Positions 1 to 8,401 of a stretch of 64,000 bases of DNA are shown in pieces (the stretch's first letter is position 1; each line of letters opens with the position of its first letter). The stretch spans positions 1-64,000 of the forward strand of contig CALWSF010000006.1 of the NCBI GenBank assembly GCA_944384125.1, written 5' to 3'. The DNA comes from an uncultured Lachnospiraceae bacterium. Lineage in GTDB: Bacteria; Bacillota; Clostridia; Lachnospirales; Lachnospiraceae. The notes below the pieces were generated by a model. That model ran no database searches, was not told where the DNA came from, and saw only the letters and a list, made by a program, of their open reading frames with translations. Both the position numbers and the translations under genes were made by a program.

Positions 1-62
1 GTGGATTATATTTCGCACGTTTCCGTTTCTCTGTTGAGAAACTCCAACGTACTCAACTGGGT
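1..62. other. Unassigned sequence abutting the truncated symporter
   Basis: This edge segment lies directly after the premature stop of the symporter at 63-650. None of its frames reads like the hydrophobic continuation of a sodium:solute symporter. It contains a perfect 7-bp inverted repeat, GTTTCTC and GAGAAAC, at 25-31 and 36-42 with a 4-base loop. It may be the edge of an inserted or recombined sequence, but too little is visible to name it. Confidence 0.3.
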
Positions 63-650
63 CTATCCGACCCATATCATAAATGCACTGATTGCATCAG
101 TCCATGCCACCGAGAACAGGCCTCCCGTTACCGACAGAAGCACAATAATGACTGTGGCTATCAATGTGGCAGTCTTGTTATCAACACCCATGGTAATATT
201 GAGCACATACCCGAATCCCTTGTACTGTGAAGATATGATTCCGGCCATTCCGAGCAGATTGATAAATGATCCCAGAATACGCGTCTCAGCCCCGTATTTT
301 TGCTGCAGAATCTGAGGAACCGTATAACAGTTGCTTTTTCGAATCTGTTTATAACAGCACAGATAAATAATGCAGAACACAACATAAGGTATGGCCCACT
401 GTACGCCGCCCCACCATCCGTATTCATATGCCAGCGAATTTCCTCCTCCGGTTACAGTTCCGCTGCCCACAGATGTCGCAAGCAATGTTCCCATCAATAC
501 AAAAGGCCCCAGACTCCGCCCCGCCAGCGCATAATCATCACTGCTCTTTACCTTTTTGGATGCCCACGCACCGATACCAAGCATAATAATCATATATGCC
601 GCCACATAAATCAATAAATGCGGCGCCGACTGCACATGCAAAAACTCCAT
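63..650 (-). pseudogene. Sodium:solute symporter (SSS family), truncated after about 195 residues
   Basis: Members of this family carry organic solutes across the cytoplasmic membrane with sodium and are normally about 450-550 residues long. Only the N-terminal part is present here: a first helix, the stretch KVKSSDDYALAGRSLG typical of the family after TM1, a glycine-rich second helix, and further helices ending at WTDAISAFMIWVG, followed by a TAG. The start at 650 is chosen because GGGAGG sits 7 bases upstream; an earlier in-frame start at 683 has no better site. The remaining half is absent and the next 62 bases do not resemble it, so the protein is probably non-functional. The gene diverges from a TetR regulator, with tandem palindromes between them, which suggests that regulator once controlled it. 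Confidence 0.7.
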
Positions 651-697
651 ACAATACCTCCCACTACTCCTCCTGATTTTCATCGATTACGTTCATA

Positions 698-720
698 GAA
701 TGCATTCATAGAATGCATTC
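698..720. promoter_or_regulatory. Two tandem GAATGCATTC palindromes, candidate TetR operator
   Basis: The perfect 10-bp palindrome GAATGCATTC occurs at 698-707 and again at 711-720, within the direct repeat ATAGAATGCATTC. The sites are 48-70 bases upstream of the symporter start and in the intergenic space shared with the divergent TetR gene. Spaced palindromes in this position are typical regulator binding sites; assignment to this TetR protein is inference. Confidence 0.5.
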
Positions 721-798
721 AGTATATATGAATTCAAAAAATAAGTCAATGTGTTTTAAAATTTTCAGAATTATATATTTTTATAGAAAAACAAACGG

Positions 799-828
799 TT
801 TGCATTTATGAAAATTATGATTTATAAT
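799..828 (+). promoter_or_regulatory. Putative sigma-A promoter of the TetR gene
   Basis: TTGCAT at 800-805 and TATAAT at 823-828 are separated by 17 bases. The start of transcription would fall near 836, giving a leader of about 90 bases before the TetR gene at 929. Confidence 0.5.
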
Positions 829-928
829 AGGAACACTTCACAGAATACAAATTCTCAAAACAGATGAAGCACAGCGAAAACAGGACTAATCGGCTATTAA
901 ATTATTAAAGAACAGTGGAGCAAAGGGC

Positions 929-1543
929 ATGTATCAAAAAAAAACAAAGCGAAAGCAGCAGGCTATGCAGACCAAGGAAAATATCCTGAACGTGGCTACT
1001 GCTCTTTTTAAGAAAAATGGTTTTGAAAATACAACCGTCGAAGAGATTACCGGCAAATCAGGTATCTCTACCGGAACTTTTTATTACTATTTCAGAAGTA
1101 AAGAAGAACTAATCTACGAATGGGTAAAACAGCTTGATGAAATATATGAAGATTTTTACGAAAAAGAAGTATGCGGTGCAACTGCTGACCAGGTCCCGGA
1201 ACTGATACGAAAAAAAATATTTCTGGTTCTGGAAAATTACAGCAGATGGGGACATGATGTTGTATCGATCAGCTACTCTTATATGATGCGGAATGAAGAA
1301 TTAAAAGAAAGAATGACCAGCGGTACACGTATCTGCTACCAGATATCCAGTGAACTTTTTTCAAAAGGACAGACCGCCGGAATAATACGCCGCGACCTTT
1401 CTATCGATGATCTGATTCAAAGCAATGTCCGCCTGGAACGCGGCGCGTTGATTGACTGGTGTATACAGGGCGGAAAAAGTGACATTCTGAAAGATAACGA
1501 AAACAATGTCCGCATTTATTTAGACGGCATAAAAACGCACTGA
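929..1543 (+). CDS. TetR family transcriptional regulator
   Basis: A one-component repressor of 204 residues. Residues about 17-63 form the TetR DNA-binding domain, with the helix-turn-helix core TVEEITGKSGISTGTFYYYF followed by RSKEELI, both close to the family consensus. The C-terminal two thirds should be an all-helical ligand-binding and dimer domain without recognisable specificity. The gene diverges from the truncated symporter, and a pair of identical palindromes lies between the two starts. Control of that transporter and of itself is the natural guess, though the symporter is now broken. A very long hairpin follows the stop codon. Confidence 0.88.
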   Translation: MYQKKTKRKQQAMQTKENILNVATALFKKNGFENTTVEEITGKSGISTGTFYYYFRSKEELIYEWVKQLDEIYEDFYEKEVCGATADQVPELIRKKIFLVLENYSRWGHDVVSISYSYMMRNEELKERMTSGTRICYQISSELFSKGQTAGIIRRDLSIDDLIQSNVRLERGALIDWCIQGGKSDILKDNENNVRIYLDGIKTH

Positions 1544-1557
1544 TTTTTTAAGTGGAA

Positions 1558-1617
1558 CAGTCAGAGCTTCGGCCGGTCAGATTCAATGAAAAATCTGGCC
1601 GGCCGAAGCTCTGACTG
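1558..1617. terminator. Exceptionally long near-perfect hairpin between convergent genes
   Basis: Arms at 1558-1583 and 1592-1617 pair over 26 bp with a single G-U wobble and enclose an 8-base loop. The hairpin sits between the convergent TetR and XRE genes, where a bidirectional terminator is expected. However, neither side has an immediate run of T, and the stem is much longer than usual for an intrinsic terminator. It could be a processed structure or a small repeat element. Confidence 0.55.
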
Positions 1618-1635
1618 ACAGACATTTTATTCTTT

Positions 1636-1842
1636 CTATCCTTCCTCATCCTCTTCCCAAAAAAGTTCATCCAGTGTTTTTCCCAGCACGCGGCAGATGG
1701 AACGACACAGCTTTATGGTAGGGTTATAATCTCCCTTCTCGATTGCCGATATTGTCTGTCTTGAAACGCCTACCGCATCCGCCAGCTCCTGCTGCGACAT
1801 ATCCTTTCCCGCTCTGGCCGCTTTTAATCTGAGATTTTTCAT
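1636..1842 (-). CDS. XRE family small DNA-binding regulator
   Basis: A 68-residue protein that is almost entirely a Cro/C1-type helix-turn-helix: LRLKAARAGKDMSQQELADA, then VGVSRQTISAIEKGDYNPT, a strong family match. The Asp/Glu-rich tail ends WEEDEEG. The ATG at 1842 is preferred to an upstream TTG at 1854, because GGGGAG abuts the TTG but is 12 bases from the ATG. It lies 32 bases downstream of a membrane-protein gene on the same strand. Such pairs of a short XRE repressor and a small integral membrane protein are common in Firmicutes and probably autoregulate, but the signal sensed is unknown. Confidence 0.85.
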   Translation of the reverse strand: MKNLRLKAARAGKDMSQQELADAVGVSRQTISAIEKGDYNPTIKLCRSICRVLGKTLDELFWEEDEEG

Positions 1843-1874
1843 TCTTCCAATCAACTCCCCTGACTTATTAAGCC

Positions 1875-2375
1875 CTACTCCTCATTATCGCGCCTCAGAT
1901 TCCTGGCCGTAAGAACCCCGCATAATACCAGGAACAGAATTCCGATAAACAGGCTGAGTGTACTCTGGCTCAGTCTTCCGTTTTCCACACCGCGCCCCGA
2001 CAGAATAATCGTAATTCCGTTGAACAGATCAATGACGCCAATCAGCGCCAGAGACCACATTACTTTTTTCCAGTTCTGACGGACACCGATGTAGGCATCT
2101 TTCCATGCGCAGTATACACAGTATGTCCCCACGCCAAAAAGTGCAATAACCATAACCATTAAATCCGGGTCAACAGGAAAAATACCCGTTCCCAGAAAAC
2201 CGTATATCAGGTTGCAGCCGATAACGGCAAAAAAAGCATACCGGTATCCTCTTCCACGGTACAGAGCCTGCCTCTCATCATAATTAATATCCTTTCGTTT
2301 CCCGGAAAACAAGACAACCCCTATAAAAAATATAATTACAAAAACATATACTGCTCCCATTTCGCCGAAACGCAT
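1875..2375 (-). CDS. Four-helix integral membrane protein paired with XRE regulator
   Basis: A 166-residue protein with four predicted transmembrane segments: the N-terminal YVFVIIFFIGVVLFSG, a second near residues 48-65, and two in the C-terminal half. Between the first two is the cytosolic stretch KRKDINYDERQALYRGRGYR, which resembles the DER motif seen in small DUF2178-like Firmicute membrane proteins. The start at 2375 is taken because GGAGG lies 7 bases away, whereas the ATG two codons earlier is too close to it. It is the first gene of a two-gene unit with the XRE regulator. Function unknown. Confidence 0.7.
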   Translation of the reverse strand: MRFGEMGAVYVFVIIFFIGVVLFSGKRKDINYDERQALYRGRGYRYAFFAVIGCNLIYGFLGTGIFPVDPDLMVMVIALFGVGTYCVYCAWKDAYIGVRQNWKKVMWSLALIGVIDLFNGITIILSGRGVENGRLSQSTLSLFIGILFLVLCGVLTARNLRRDNEE

Positions 2376-2482
2376 ACTCATTCCTCCTCTTTTATATTTG
2401 CATCATCAAATAAAAAACGGGATGTACAGTCAGCCTGGTCCGGACAGCTTTTAATACATCAATAAGCTTATTTTGTATCTTA

Positions 2483-2511
2483 ATATTATCACGCACTTTC
2501 CATTTTGTCAA
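2483..2511 (-). promoter_or_regulatory. Promoter of the membrane protein/XRE unit
   Basis: On the minus strand a perfect TTGACA (2506-2511) is followed after exactly 17 bases by TAATAT (2483-2488). The transcript would begin near 2476, about 100 bases before the membrane-protein start. The intergenic stretch 2376-2688 otherwise holds only this and the opposite promoter. Confidence 0.6.
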
Positions 2512-2596
2512 ATATATATTACATATTATATTTTAAATTTTACAAAAAGATATTCATACCGGTCAAAATGGTAAACTGCAAATCAGGATTCCCGGA

Positions 2597-2625
2597 TTTT
2601 CATACATACAAGGATATGTTATAAT
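2597..2625 (+). promoter_or_regulatory. Extended -10 promoter of the rRNA methyltransferase gene
   Basis: TATAAT at 2620-2625 is preceded by TG at 2617-2618, an extended -10 element, with a weak TTTTCA at -35 (2597-2602) and 17 bases between. Transcription would start near 2632. Confidence 0.5.
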
Positions 2626-2688
2626 ACGTTCAGCAATAAATTTGCGTACAACTTGCAAATACGAAGCATTATTAAGGAGAAACTGCTT

Positions 2689-3510
2689 ATGTTTCATGTA
2701 ATAGAAATTACGGATTTATCTTCTCCCGAGCTGGATATCTATGCCAGGCTTAAAGAGAATCAGCTTTTTAATCTGTATCAGCCAAAGCCGGGGCTCTTTA
2801 TCGCCGAAAGTCCCGTCGTCATTCAGCGTGCTCTGAGCGCAGGCTATGAGCCGGTATCTCTCCTGGCGGAAAAGCAGCAGCTGAGTACCATTCCGGAAAA
2901 AATTTTTTCAGGATATCCTGACATTCCTGTCTATACCGCCGACACCGATATTCTTACCCGGCTTACCGGCTTTCATCTTACCAGAGGAGTTCTCTGTGCC
3001 ATGCGGCGCCGACCTCTGCCCGCTTTGGAGGCCGTCTGTCAGAATGCGAGAAGGATTGCCGTACTTGAAGACATTGTAAATCCCACAAATATCGGCGCCA
3101 TATTCCGCTCTGCAGCAGCGCTCGGAATCGACGCCGTTTTACTGACCGCCGGCTGCAGCGATCCTCTGTACCGCCGTTCCATACGCGTCAGCATGGGCAC
3201 TGTATTTCAGGTTCCATGGACTGTTCTCAGCAAAGATATCAGCTGGCCGGAGACAGGCATGAAACTGCTGCACCAACTTGATTTCAAAACTGCTGCCATG
3301 GCTCTGTGCGAAGCTTCTATTGCAATCAGCGATCCCCGGCTGACATCCGAAAAACACCTGGCCATCATTCTGGGCACTGAGGGAGACGGCCTGGCAGAAT
3401 CAACCATTGCTTCCTGCGATTACACTGTCCGCATTCCCATGGCTCACGGCGTTGATTCCCTGAATGTTGCCGCTGCCAGTGCTGTCGCATTCTGGGAACT
3501 TACAAAATAA
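2689..3510 (+). CDS. SpoU/TrmH family RNA 2'-O-methyltransferase
   Basis: A 273-residue protein of the SPOUT class, which methylates ribose 2'-OH in rRNA or tRNA using S-adenosylmethionine and a knotted active site. The N-terminal third resembles the substrate-binding region of RlmB-like enzymes (GLFIAESPVVIQRAL). The catalytic half shows motif 1 VLEDIVNPTNIGAIFRSAAA with the family Asn and Arg, motif 2 AIILGTEGDGL and motif 3 IPMAHGVDSLNVAAASAVAF. The ATG at 2689 is chosen over an upstream TTG because AAGGAGA lies 8 bases before it. The exact RNA target cannot be told. A ketopantoate-reductase-like gene follows after 17 bases, probably cotranscribed. Confidence 0.85.
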   Translation: MFHVIEITDLSSPELDIYARLKENQLFNLYQPKPGLFIAESPVVIQRALSAGYEPVSLLAEKQQLSTIPEKIFSGYPDIPVYTADTDILTRLTGFHLTRGVLCAMRRRPLPALEAVCQNARRIAVLEDIVNPTNIGAIFRSAAALGIDAVLLTAGCSDPLYRRSIRVSMGTVFQVPWTVLSKDISWPETGMKLLHQLDFKTAAMALCEASIAISDPRLTSEKHLAIILGTEGDGLAESTIASCDYTVRIPMAHGVDSLNVAAASAVAFWELTK

Positions 3511-3527
3511 ACAGGAGGATATTGCTG

Positions 3528-4505
3528 ATGAAAAATGAACTTTACTATCTTATTATAGGAGCGGGAGGTACCGGAGGAATTACAGGCGCCGTCATGTCCC
3601 ACGCCGGAAAAGATGTTACACTGATAGCCAGAAACCGTCACCTGGAGGAAATCCGCCAGCATGGGCTGACAGTCCGGCATCTATGGGATCACACCGAGCA
3701 GACAATCCCCGTCCGCGCCTGTTCCATGGAGGAGTACGCTTCATATGACGGCCGGATACCCGATGTAGTTCTGGTATGCGTCAAGGGCTACTCTCTGAAC
3801 TCAATCATTCCTTTTCTTCGGCAGATTACCGATTCCCATACCATAGTTATTCCCGTTCTCAATCTTTATGGAACAGGAGAAAAGCTTCAAAAACTGCTTC
3901 CAGAACCCCGGGTAATGGACGGCTGCATCTATGTTTCCTCGGCCATCCTGTCTCCCGGTATCCTGGTGCAGCACGGCCCCATATACCGCATTGTATTTGG
4001 TCCCAGAGACCATCAGACAGAAGATTCTCTTCTTCAGAAAATTGCCTCTGACTTCTGTGACAGCGGTATCTCAGGAGAGCTTTCCGCCTCCATTCAGAAG
4101 GACGCGCTGATAAAGTTCTCTTACGTATCCCCTATTGGCGCAGCAGGCCTCTACCTTGAGGCCACAGCCGGCGATTTCCAGAAGGAAGGTCCCGCCAGAG
4201 AGCTCTTTAAAACCATGACCGGCGAAATTTCCGCACTGGCCGGTGCCATGGGTTATCCTTTTGAGAAAGACTATGTCTTTGTCAACCTTGATATCCTCTC
4301 CTATCTGTCTCCTGATGCCACTACATCCATGCAGAGAGATATCATGGAAAAAAAGGACTCGGAAATAGACGGACTTGTCTTTGAAGTAATACGTCTCGGA
4401 CGTAAATACAATGTGCCAACACCTGCCTACGAAACCGTTGCAGAACACCTGAGTTTAAAGATTTTTAACTGTCCGCTCTCTGACATGCTGTCTGAGGAAA
4501 GCTGA
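3528..4505 (+). CDS. Ketopantoate reductase family NAD(P)-dependent dehydrogenase
   Basis: A 325-residue protein with the ApbA/PanE fold. It has an N-terminal Rossmann domain starting LIIGAGGTGGITGAVMSHAG, followed by VTLIARNRHLEEI, and a helical C-terminal domain containing KDALIKFSYVSPIGAA with the lysine position of the active site. True PanE reduces ketopantoate to pantoate in coenzyme A synthesis using NADPH. Many Firmicute paralogues act on other 2-oxo acids, and no pantothenate gene is nearby, so the substrate is left open. The start at 3528 follows AGGAGG by 9 bases. A bidirectional terminator follows. Confidence 0.8.
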   Translation: MKNELYYLIIGAGGTGGITGAVMSHAGKDVTLIARNRHLEEIRQHGLTVRHLWDHTEQTIPVRACSMEEYASYDGRIPDVVLVCVKGYSLNSIIPFLRQITDSHTIVIPVLNLYGTGEKLQKLLPEPRVMDGCIYVSSAILSPGILVQHGPIYRIVFGPRDHQTEDSLLQKIASDFCDSGISGELSASIQKDALIKFSYVSPIGAAGLYLEATAGDFQKEGPARELFKTMTGEISALAGAMGYPFEKDYVFVNLDILSYLSPDATTSMQRDIMEKKDSEIDGLVFEVIRLGRKYNVPTPAYETVAEHLSLKIFNCPLSDMLSEES

Positions 4506-4537
4506 AATCAGGCAGACGCTTACTCTCTGAATTCAGC

Positions 4538-4584
4538 AAAAAAACCGCTGCAGACGTATTTTTCAGCGCCCGCAGCGGTTTTTA
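4538..4584. terminator. Bidirectional intrinsic terminator
   Basis: AAAACCGCTGC and GCAGCGGTTTTT form a strong stem around a loop of about 20 bases, with A-rich and T-rich flanks on both sides. It lies between the convergent dehydrogenase gene and the MFS gene that ends the molybdenum hydroxylase operon. Confidence 0.8.
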
Positions 4585-4662
4585 TAATCACATCTTATCC
4601 TTTAGAAATGTTTAAAACACAAAATATCACTGCCCTTTTCTGCATACACATCTGTATTTACC

Positions 4663-5898
4663 TTACGGCTGCGGCGGCATATTCTGCTGTGCCAGTTTTC
4701 CCCTGATGCCAAGCTCCGGAATCGTCAGTCCCAGAACGCCTGCAATCGTCAGGAACACCAATGCCATAATAAACTTCATCGTGTAATCCGCAAAAGCTGC
4801 ACCGACAATGGTCGGCAGTACAAACTGAAATACACCCAGTGCTGTCTGCAGCATACCTGACGCCGCACCGGTCATCTCTATACCGAACTGCCCGGTCATA
4901 TGAAGCAGCGGAATTCTCGTGAAGTTAACACCTACAGAGGCAGATACAATAAGACCTGCAAGAATAAAGATAACGTATGTCAGCGGACCAGGCTCCACAA
5001 GCCAGCCAAGAACGAACAGTGCTCCGCCCACAATGCAGATAAAAAGGTATGGCACATTAAATTTTCCGATTTTGCCGAGAACCATGCCTGACAGAATACC
5101 GCCCGCAATCAGGGCAACGTTCATGCATGTGCCAAGGACACTGGCGTCAAAGCCTTTCTCGCCAAATGCCATCTGCAAATTGGAATTCATAATCAGAGAC
5201 GCGCCAACGGCACATCCGCCGCAGATCATCGTCTTCCACATGACTGAGCTCTTTAATACCTTGGAGAACGCACCCTTTGGAATTTCAGGATCAGGACCTT
5301 CAGAACCGCCCCCGTCATTCCTGCAGACAATGAACCATGCAAGCATTACGACTGCGCCAATGACAGTAATTCCCGTAAGCCCGGCCGGCAGTGTGCTGTA
5401 CATCGGCCCCGTAAAGAATGCAAGTGTCGTTCCCATTCCTCCGGCAGCGCCATAGCAGCCCATGGCAAACGGAATGTCTTTTGGCTCAAACAGACTGCCA
5501 ATCATTTTCGGTCCAATGATGATGATCGGCAGCAGGAATGTACCAATCAACGTGGTCAGCGCAACCTGTCCGGCATAAGACTGGATAAATATTCTTGCAG
5601 CCATACAGGCAACAGTAAGAATCATTGCCGCACCGACAAACATTTTCACGCCGCGTCTGTCCAGAATATTGCCTACAATAATACTGAAAATTGCACTCGG
5701 AATTCCGGCGATGGTCGAAATCATGGGAATCAGAGCTCCCAGGCTTTCCGGAGAAACACCAAAGAAAGCAATTAACTCGCCTGCCTGCGCCGGATTTGCA
5801 CGAACAGCGTAAATCATATTGGAGTAGTACAGAATCGCCGTGCCGAGCATCAGGATGAAAAGCATCGCATAGCTGTATGCTTTACTGTTTTTATTCAT
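4663..5898 (-). CDS. MFS transporter, last gene of the molybdenum hydroxylase operon
   Basis: A 411-residue protein with twelve predicted transmembrane helices. The MFS signature loop between helices 2 and 3 reads GNILDRRGVKMFVG, and a hydrophilic central loop (NDGGGSEGPDPEIPK) separates the two six-helix halves. ATG at 5898 is preceded by AGGAGG at good distance. It lies about 100 bases downstream of the flavin subunit gene and on the same strand, so it probably imports the substrate of the hydroxylase or exports its product. The family does not reveal the cargo; oxalate/formate-type and aromatic-acid carriers are alternatives. The operon ends at the terminator at 4538-4584. Confidence 0.82.
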   Translation of the reverse strand: MNKNSKAYSYAMLFILMLGTAILYYSNMIYAVRANPAQAGELIAFFGVSPESLGALIPMISTIAGIPSAIFSIIVGNILDRRGVKMFVGAAMILTVACMAARIFIQSYAGQVALTTLIGTFLLPIIIIGPKMIGSLFEPKDIPFAMGCYGAAGGMGTTLAFFTGPMYSTLPAGLTGITVIGAVVMLAWFIVCRNDGGGSEGPDPEIPKGAFSKVLKSSVMWKTMICGGCAVGASLIMNSNLQMAFGEKGFDASVLGTCMNVALIAGGILSGMVLGKIGKFNVPYLFICIVGGALFVLGWLVEPGPLTYVIFILAGLIVSASVGVNFTRIPLLHMTGQFGIEMTGAASGMLQTALGVFQFVLPTIVGAAFADYTMKFIMALVFLTIAGVLGLTIPELGIRGKLAQQNMPPQP

Positions 5899-6004
5899 TG
5901 AAAAACCTCCTAATGAGTACCGGAAACTATGTGAAAAAATTCACATTTCATTGTAAAGGGGAATCATGCTCACTCGCGGTAAGCATGATTCCAAAGCGAT
6001 ATTG

Positions 6005-8383
6005 TCAGATGCTCTGCAGGAAACGTCTTACATAAATCTGGGTCTGCACAACCTTTGCCTTGTTCTTTCTGAGTACAAAGCAGTCCTCCACGGCCATCTC
6101 AGCAGCTTTTTCAGCCAGCTCATCTGTCATAACCTTACCTTTTACGAACTCCTCAACCTTGGTAAGACGAATCGGAACGGGAGCCACACCACCCAGTACC
6201 AAACGCAGATCGCCAACCTTGTCGCCATCTTTCCTGTACGCGGTAGCCAGACTGATAATGGCAAAATCGATAGAGGGACGTGTACGCATCTTCTCATAAT
6301 GAGTTGTGTAGCCATCCAGCTTATTGACTCTGATTTCTTTTACCAGCTCTCCGGGCTCCAGCATATCCTTGGCATCCAGCTCGGTTGTGAAGAATTCTGC
6401 AGCACTGACAGTCTTCTTCGTTGTAACGATTTCTGCCTCATTCATGACAAGAATCGGAGAAATATCGGATGCATTTACAGAGTAGCACGAGCAGTTCATG
6501 CAGCGTCTGGATTCTTCAAATACAGCATCCTCAGAGACAGTCTCCGAATCTTCCTTATCGATCCTGCGCTCCGCAACGGGAGTCTCGATATCTTTCACAC
6601 CGTACTTGATACTCAGACATTCCTCATCAAACCTGGTAAAACCTTTCTTCTCATAGTAAACAGGACAGTCAATGTCATATTCCTTATTAATATTCTTTGC
6701 CGCAACACGGCCGTGACGGATAGCAGAAGCCACAGTGGACGGTCCGGAAACAGCATCGCCGCCTGCATATACATCTTTACGGCTCGTTGCCTGATCTTCA
6801 TTTGTCTTAATGCGGCCGCGCTCCACAGCCAGATCATACTCTTCCTTCAGGAAAGACAAGTCGACCTGCTGACCGGCTGCCATCAGGATAGAATCAGCAT
6901 CAATAGAAGTCAGAGCTGTGTCGTCATACTGCGGGCTGAAGCGGTAATCTTCGTCAAATACCTTTACACACTTCTTAAGTTCCATGCCGGTAACCTTACC
7001 GCCCGATACATTGGCCCTGGAAACACCGTAACCGTTCATTATCTGAATGCCTTCTTCAAGAGCACGCTTGATTTCCTCTTCGCTGGAGGGCATCTCATTT
7101 CTCTGCTCAAGACATGCCAGGGTTACAGACTCTGCACCAAGGCGCTTTGCAGTTACAGCTACGTCCATGGCAACGTTACCGCCGCCGATAACCAGAACGT
7201 GTTTGCGCTCTTTCTTCTGCATCCACTGGTTTACTTCCACCAGGAAACTGAGACCGAACTCTGTAAATTCCTCTCCGTCGAATCCCAGAACCGGACGTTT
7301 CCATGCACCGGTGGCGTAGAACACCTTGTCATAATCTGCTTCCAGTCTGGACGCTTCAATATCCTTGCCCACTTCTACGCCGCACTGGAATTTGATGCCC
7401 ATTCCCTTCCACAGCTCTTCGATTCTGTCCACATATTTAAGAGGCAGACGGTAGTTGGGAATCGCGTATCTCAGCATACCGCCGGGTTTCTCCTGCGAAT
7501 CAATAACCGTCACATCGTGACCGGCCTTGCGGAGATAATACGCCGCTGTAAGACCGGCAGGACCGGAACCGACAAGAACGACCTTTTTGCCGGTCTCCTT
7601 CTCGGGAGCGGCATAATATCTCTCGGGATGCGCGAACATATAGTCGCCCATCGCTCTCTCTACGGTGTGGATGCTCACGCAGTCATCGCCTTCGCCGATG
7701 GCTTCGGTTGCAGCCAGATTTCCGCGGTTACAGCCATCCTGACAAGGATGTGCACAGATTCGACCTGTGATGGCCCCCATGGGATTGTATCCAATCAGGA
7801 TATCACAGGCACCCTGCATATCCTTTTTCCGCAAAAATTCCATGTAGCTGCCGATATCAGTGCCCACAGGACATCCCGTTGAACAGCCTGTCGTCTTTGT
7901 TTTCATACCGCCGAAAATAGAATGGTAGCGGTTATCCCCGCGGATTGCATAGCACTCGCCGCCGCCTTTTCTCGCACAGTTCAGCGCTCCGCCGCCATCC
8001 TCCGGATATCTGTAATACCAGCAGCGTACATCCTGGCAGATGTTGCCTCCGATGGTTCCTGTGTTTCTGATAAGCGGGGAAGCAACACTGTAAGCCGCTT
8101 CTCCCAGTGCCTTGCAGGCCTTTGCCACATCCTCAGAATCAGCTACATCTCTCAGCTTCGTGATTGCACCGATGGCAATCCTGTCGCCTTCATCCTTAAT
8201 GTATGCACCGTTCTCAATTGTCTTCAGATTGACAACCCTCTCAGGATAATCCTTAAGGATATGGGTACGCATGACGGTCATCAGATCTGTGCCGCCGGCC
8301 ATAACAACACTTTTGCTGTTGCCTTCTATGGCTTTTCCGGCTTCTTCAAAGGATTTTGCATTTATATGTTCAAAATTTTCCAT
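6005..8383 (-). CDS. Molybdenum hydroxylase FAD subunit with an inserted GltD-like NAD(P)H oxidoreductase
   Basis: A 792-residue composite. Residues 1-159 are the first part of a CoxM/XdhB-type FAD domain (VVMAGGTDLM; SPLIRNTGTIGGNICQD), including Cys121, Cys136 and Cys144 as in the [4Fe-4S] loop of PaoB/YagS-type subunits. Residues about 160-632 are a GltD-like unit: an FeS domain with CSTGCP at 167 and C210/C214/C218, an FAD motif VGSGPAGLTAAYYL at 271, an NAD(P)H motif VIGGGNVAMDVA at 398, and a closing FAD motif YAGGDAVSGP at 539. The CoxM fold then resumes at CYSVNASDISPIL (Cys633), which aligns with the fourth cluster cysteine of PaoB-type proteins, and ends with the flavoprotein C-terminal domain. 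Such a protein could pass electrons between NAD(P)H and the molybdenum subunit within one chain. It follows the molybdopterin gene by 18 bases. Confidence 0.88.
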   Translation of the reverse strand: MENFEHINAKSFEEAGKAIEGNSKSVVMAGGTDLMTVMRTHILKDYPERVVNLKTIENGAYIKDEGDRIAIGAITKLRDVADSEDVAKACKALGEAAYSVASPLIRNTGTIGGNICQDVRCWYYRYPEDGGGALNCARKGGGECYAIRGDNRYHSIFGGMKTKTTGCSTGCPVGTDIGSYMEFLRKKDMQGACDILIGYNPMGAITGRICAHPCQDGCNRGNLAATEAIGEGDDCVSIHTVERAMGDYMFAHPERYYAAPEKETGKKVVLVGSGPAGLTAAYYLRKAGHDVTVIDSQEKPGGMLRYAIPNYRLPLKYVDRIEELWKGMGIKFQCGVEVGKDIEASRLEADYDKVFYATGAWKRPVLGFDGEEFTEFGLSFLVEVNQWMQKKERKHVLVIGGGNVAMDVAVTAKRLGAESVTLACLEQRNEMPSSEEEIKRALEEGIQIMNGYGVSRANVSGGKVTGMELKKCVKVFDEDYRFSPQYDDTALTSIDADSILMAAGQQVDLSFLKEEYDLAVERGRIKTNEDQATSRKDVYAGGDAVSGPSTVASAIRHGRVAAKNINKEYDIDCPVYYEKKGFTRFDEECLSIKYGVKDIETPVAERRIDKEDSETVSEDAVFEESRRCMNCSCYSVNASDISPILVMNEAEIVTTKKTVSAAEFFTTELDAKDMLEPGELVKEIRVNKLDGYTTHYEKMRTRPSIDFAIISLATAYRKDGDKVGDLRLVLGGVAPVPIRLTKVEEFVKGKVMTDELAEKAAEMAVEDCFVLRKNKAKVVQTQIYVRRFLQSI

Positions 8384-8401
8384 ATTTCAATTCCTCCTCC
8401 A

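Noticed and set aside
13..18. Minus-strand GTGCGA preceded by a hairpin, like the 5' end of a group II intron inserted after a stem-loop.
   Set aside because: Only about 18 bases of the supposed intron are visible and the upstream sequence does not resemble a proper exon; the motif is short enough to occur by chance.
5966..7882. A 638-codon open frame on the plus strand opposite the flavin subunit.
   Set aside because: It is a mirror of the real gene; the translated sequence has no domain or motif, while the minus strand has complete cofactor motifs.
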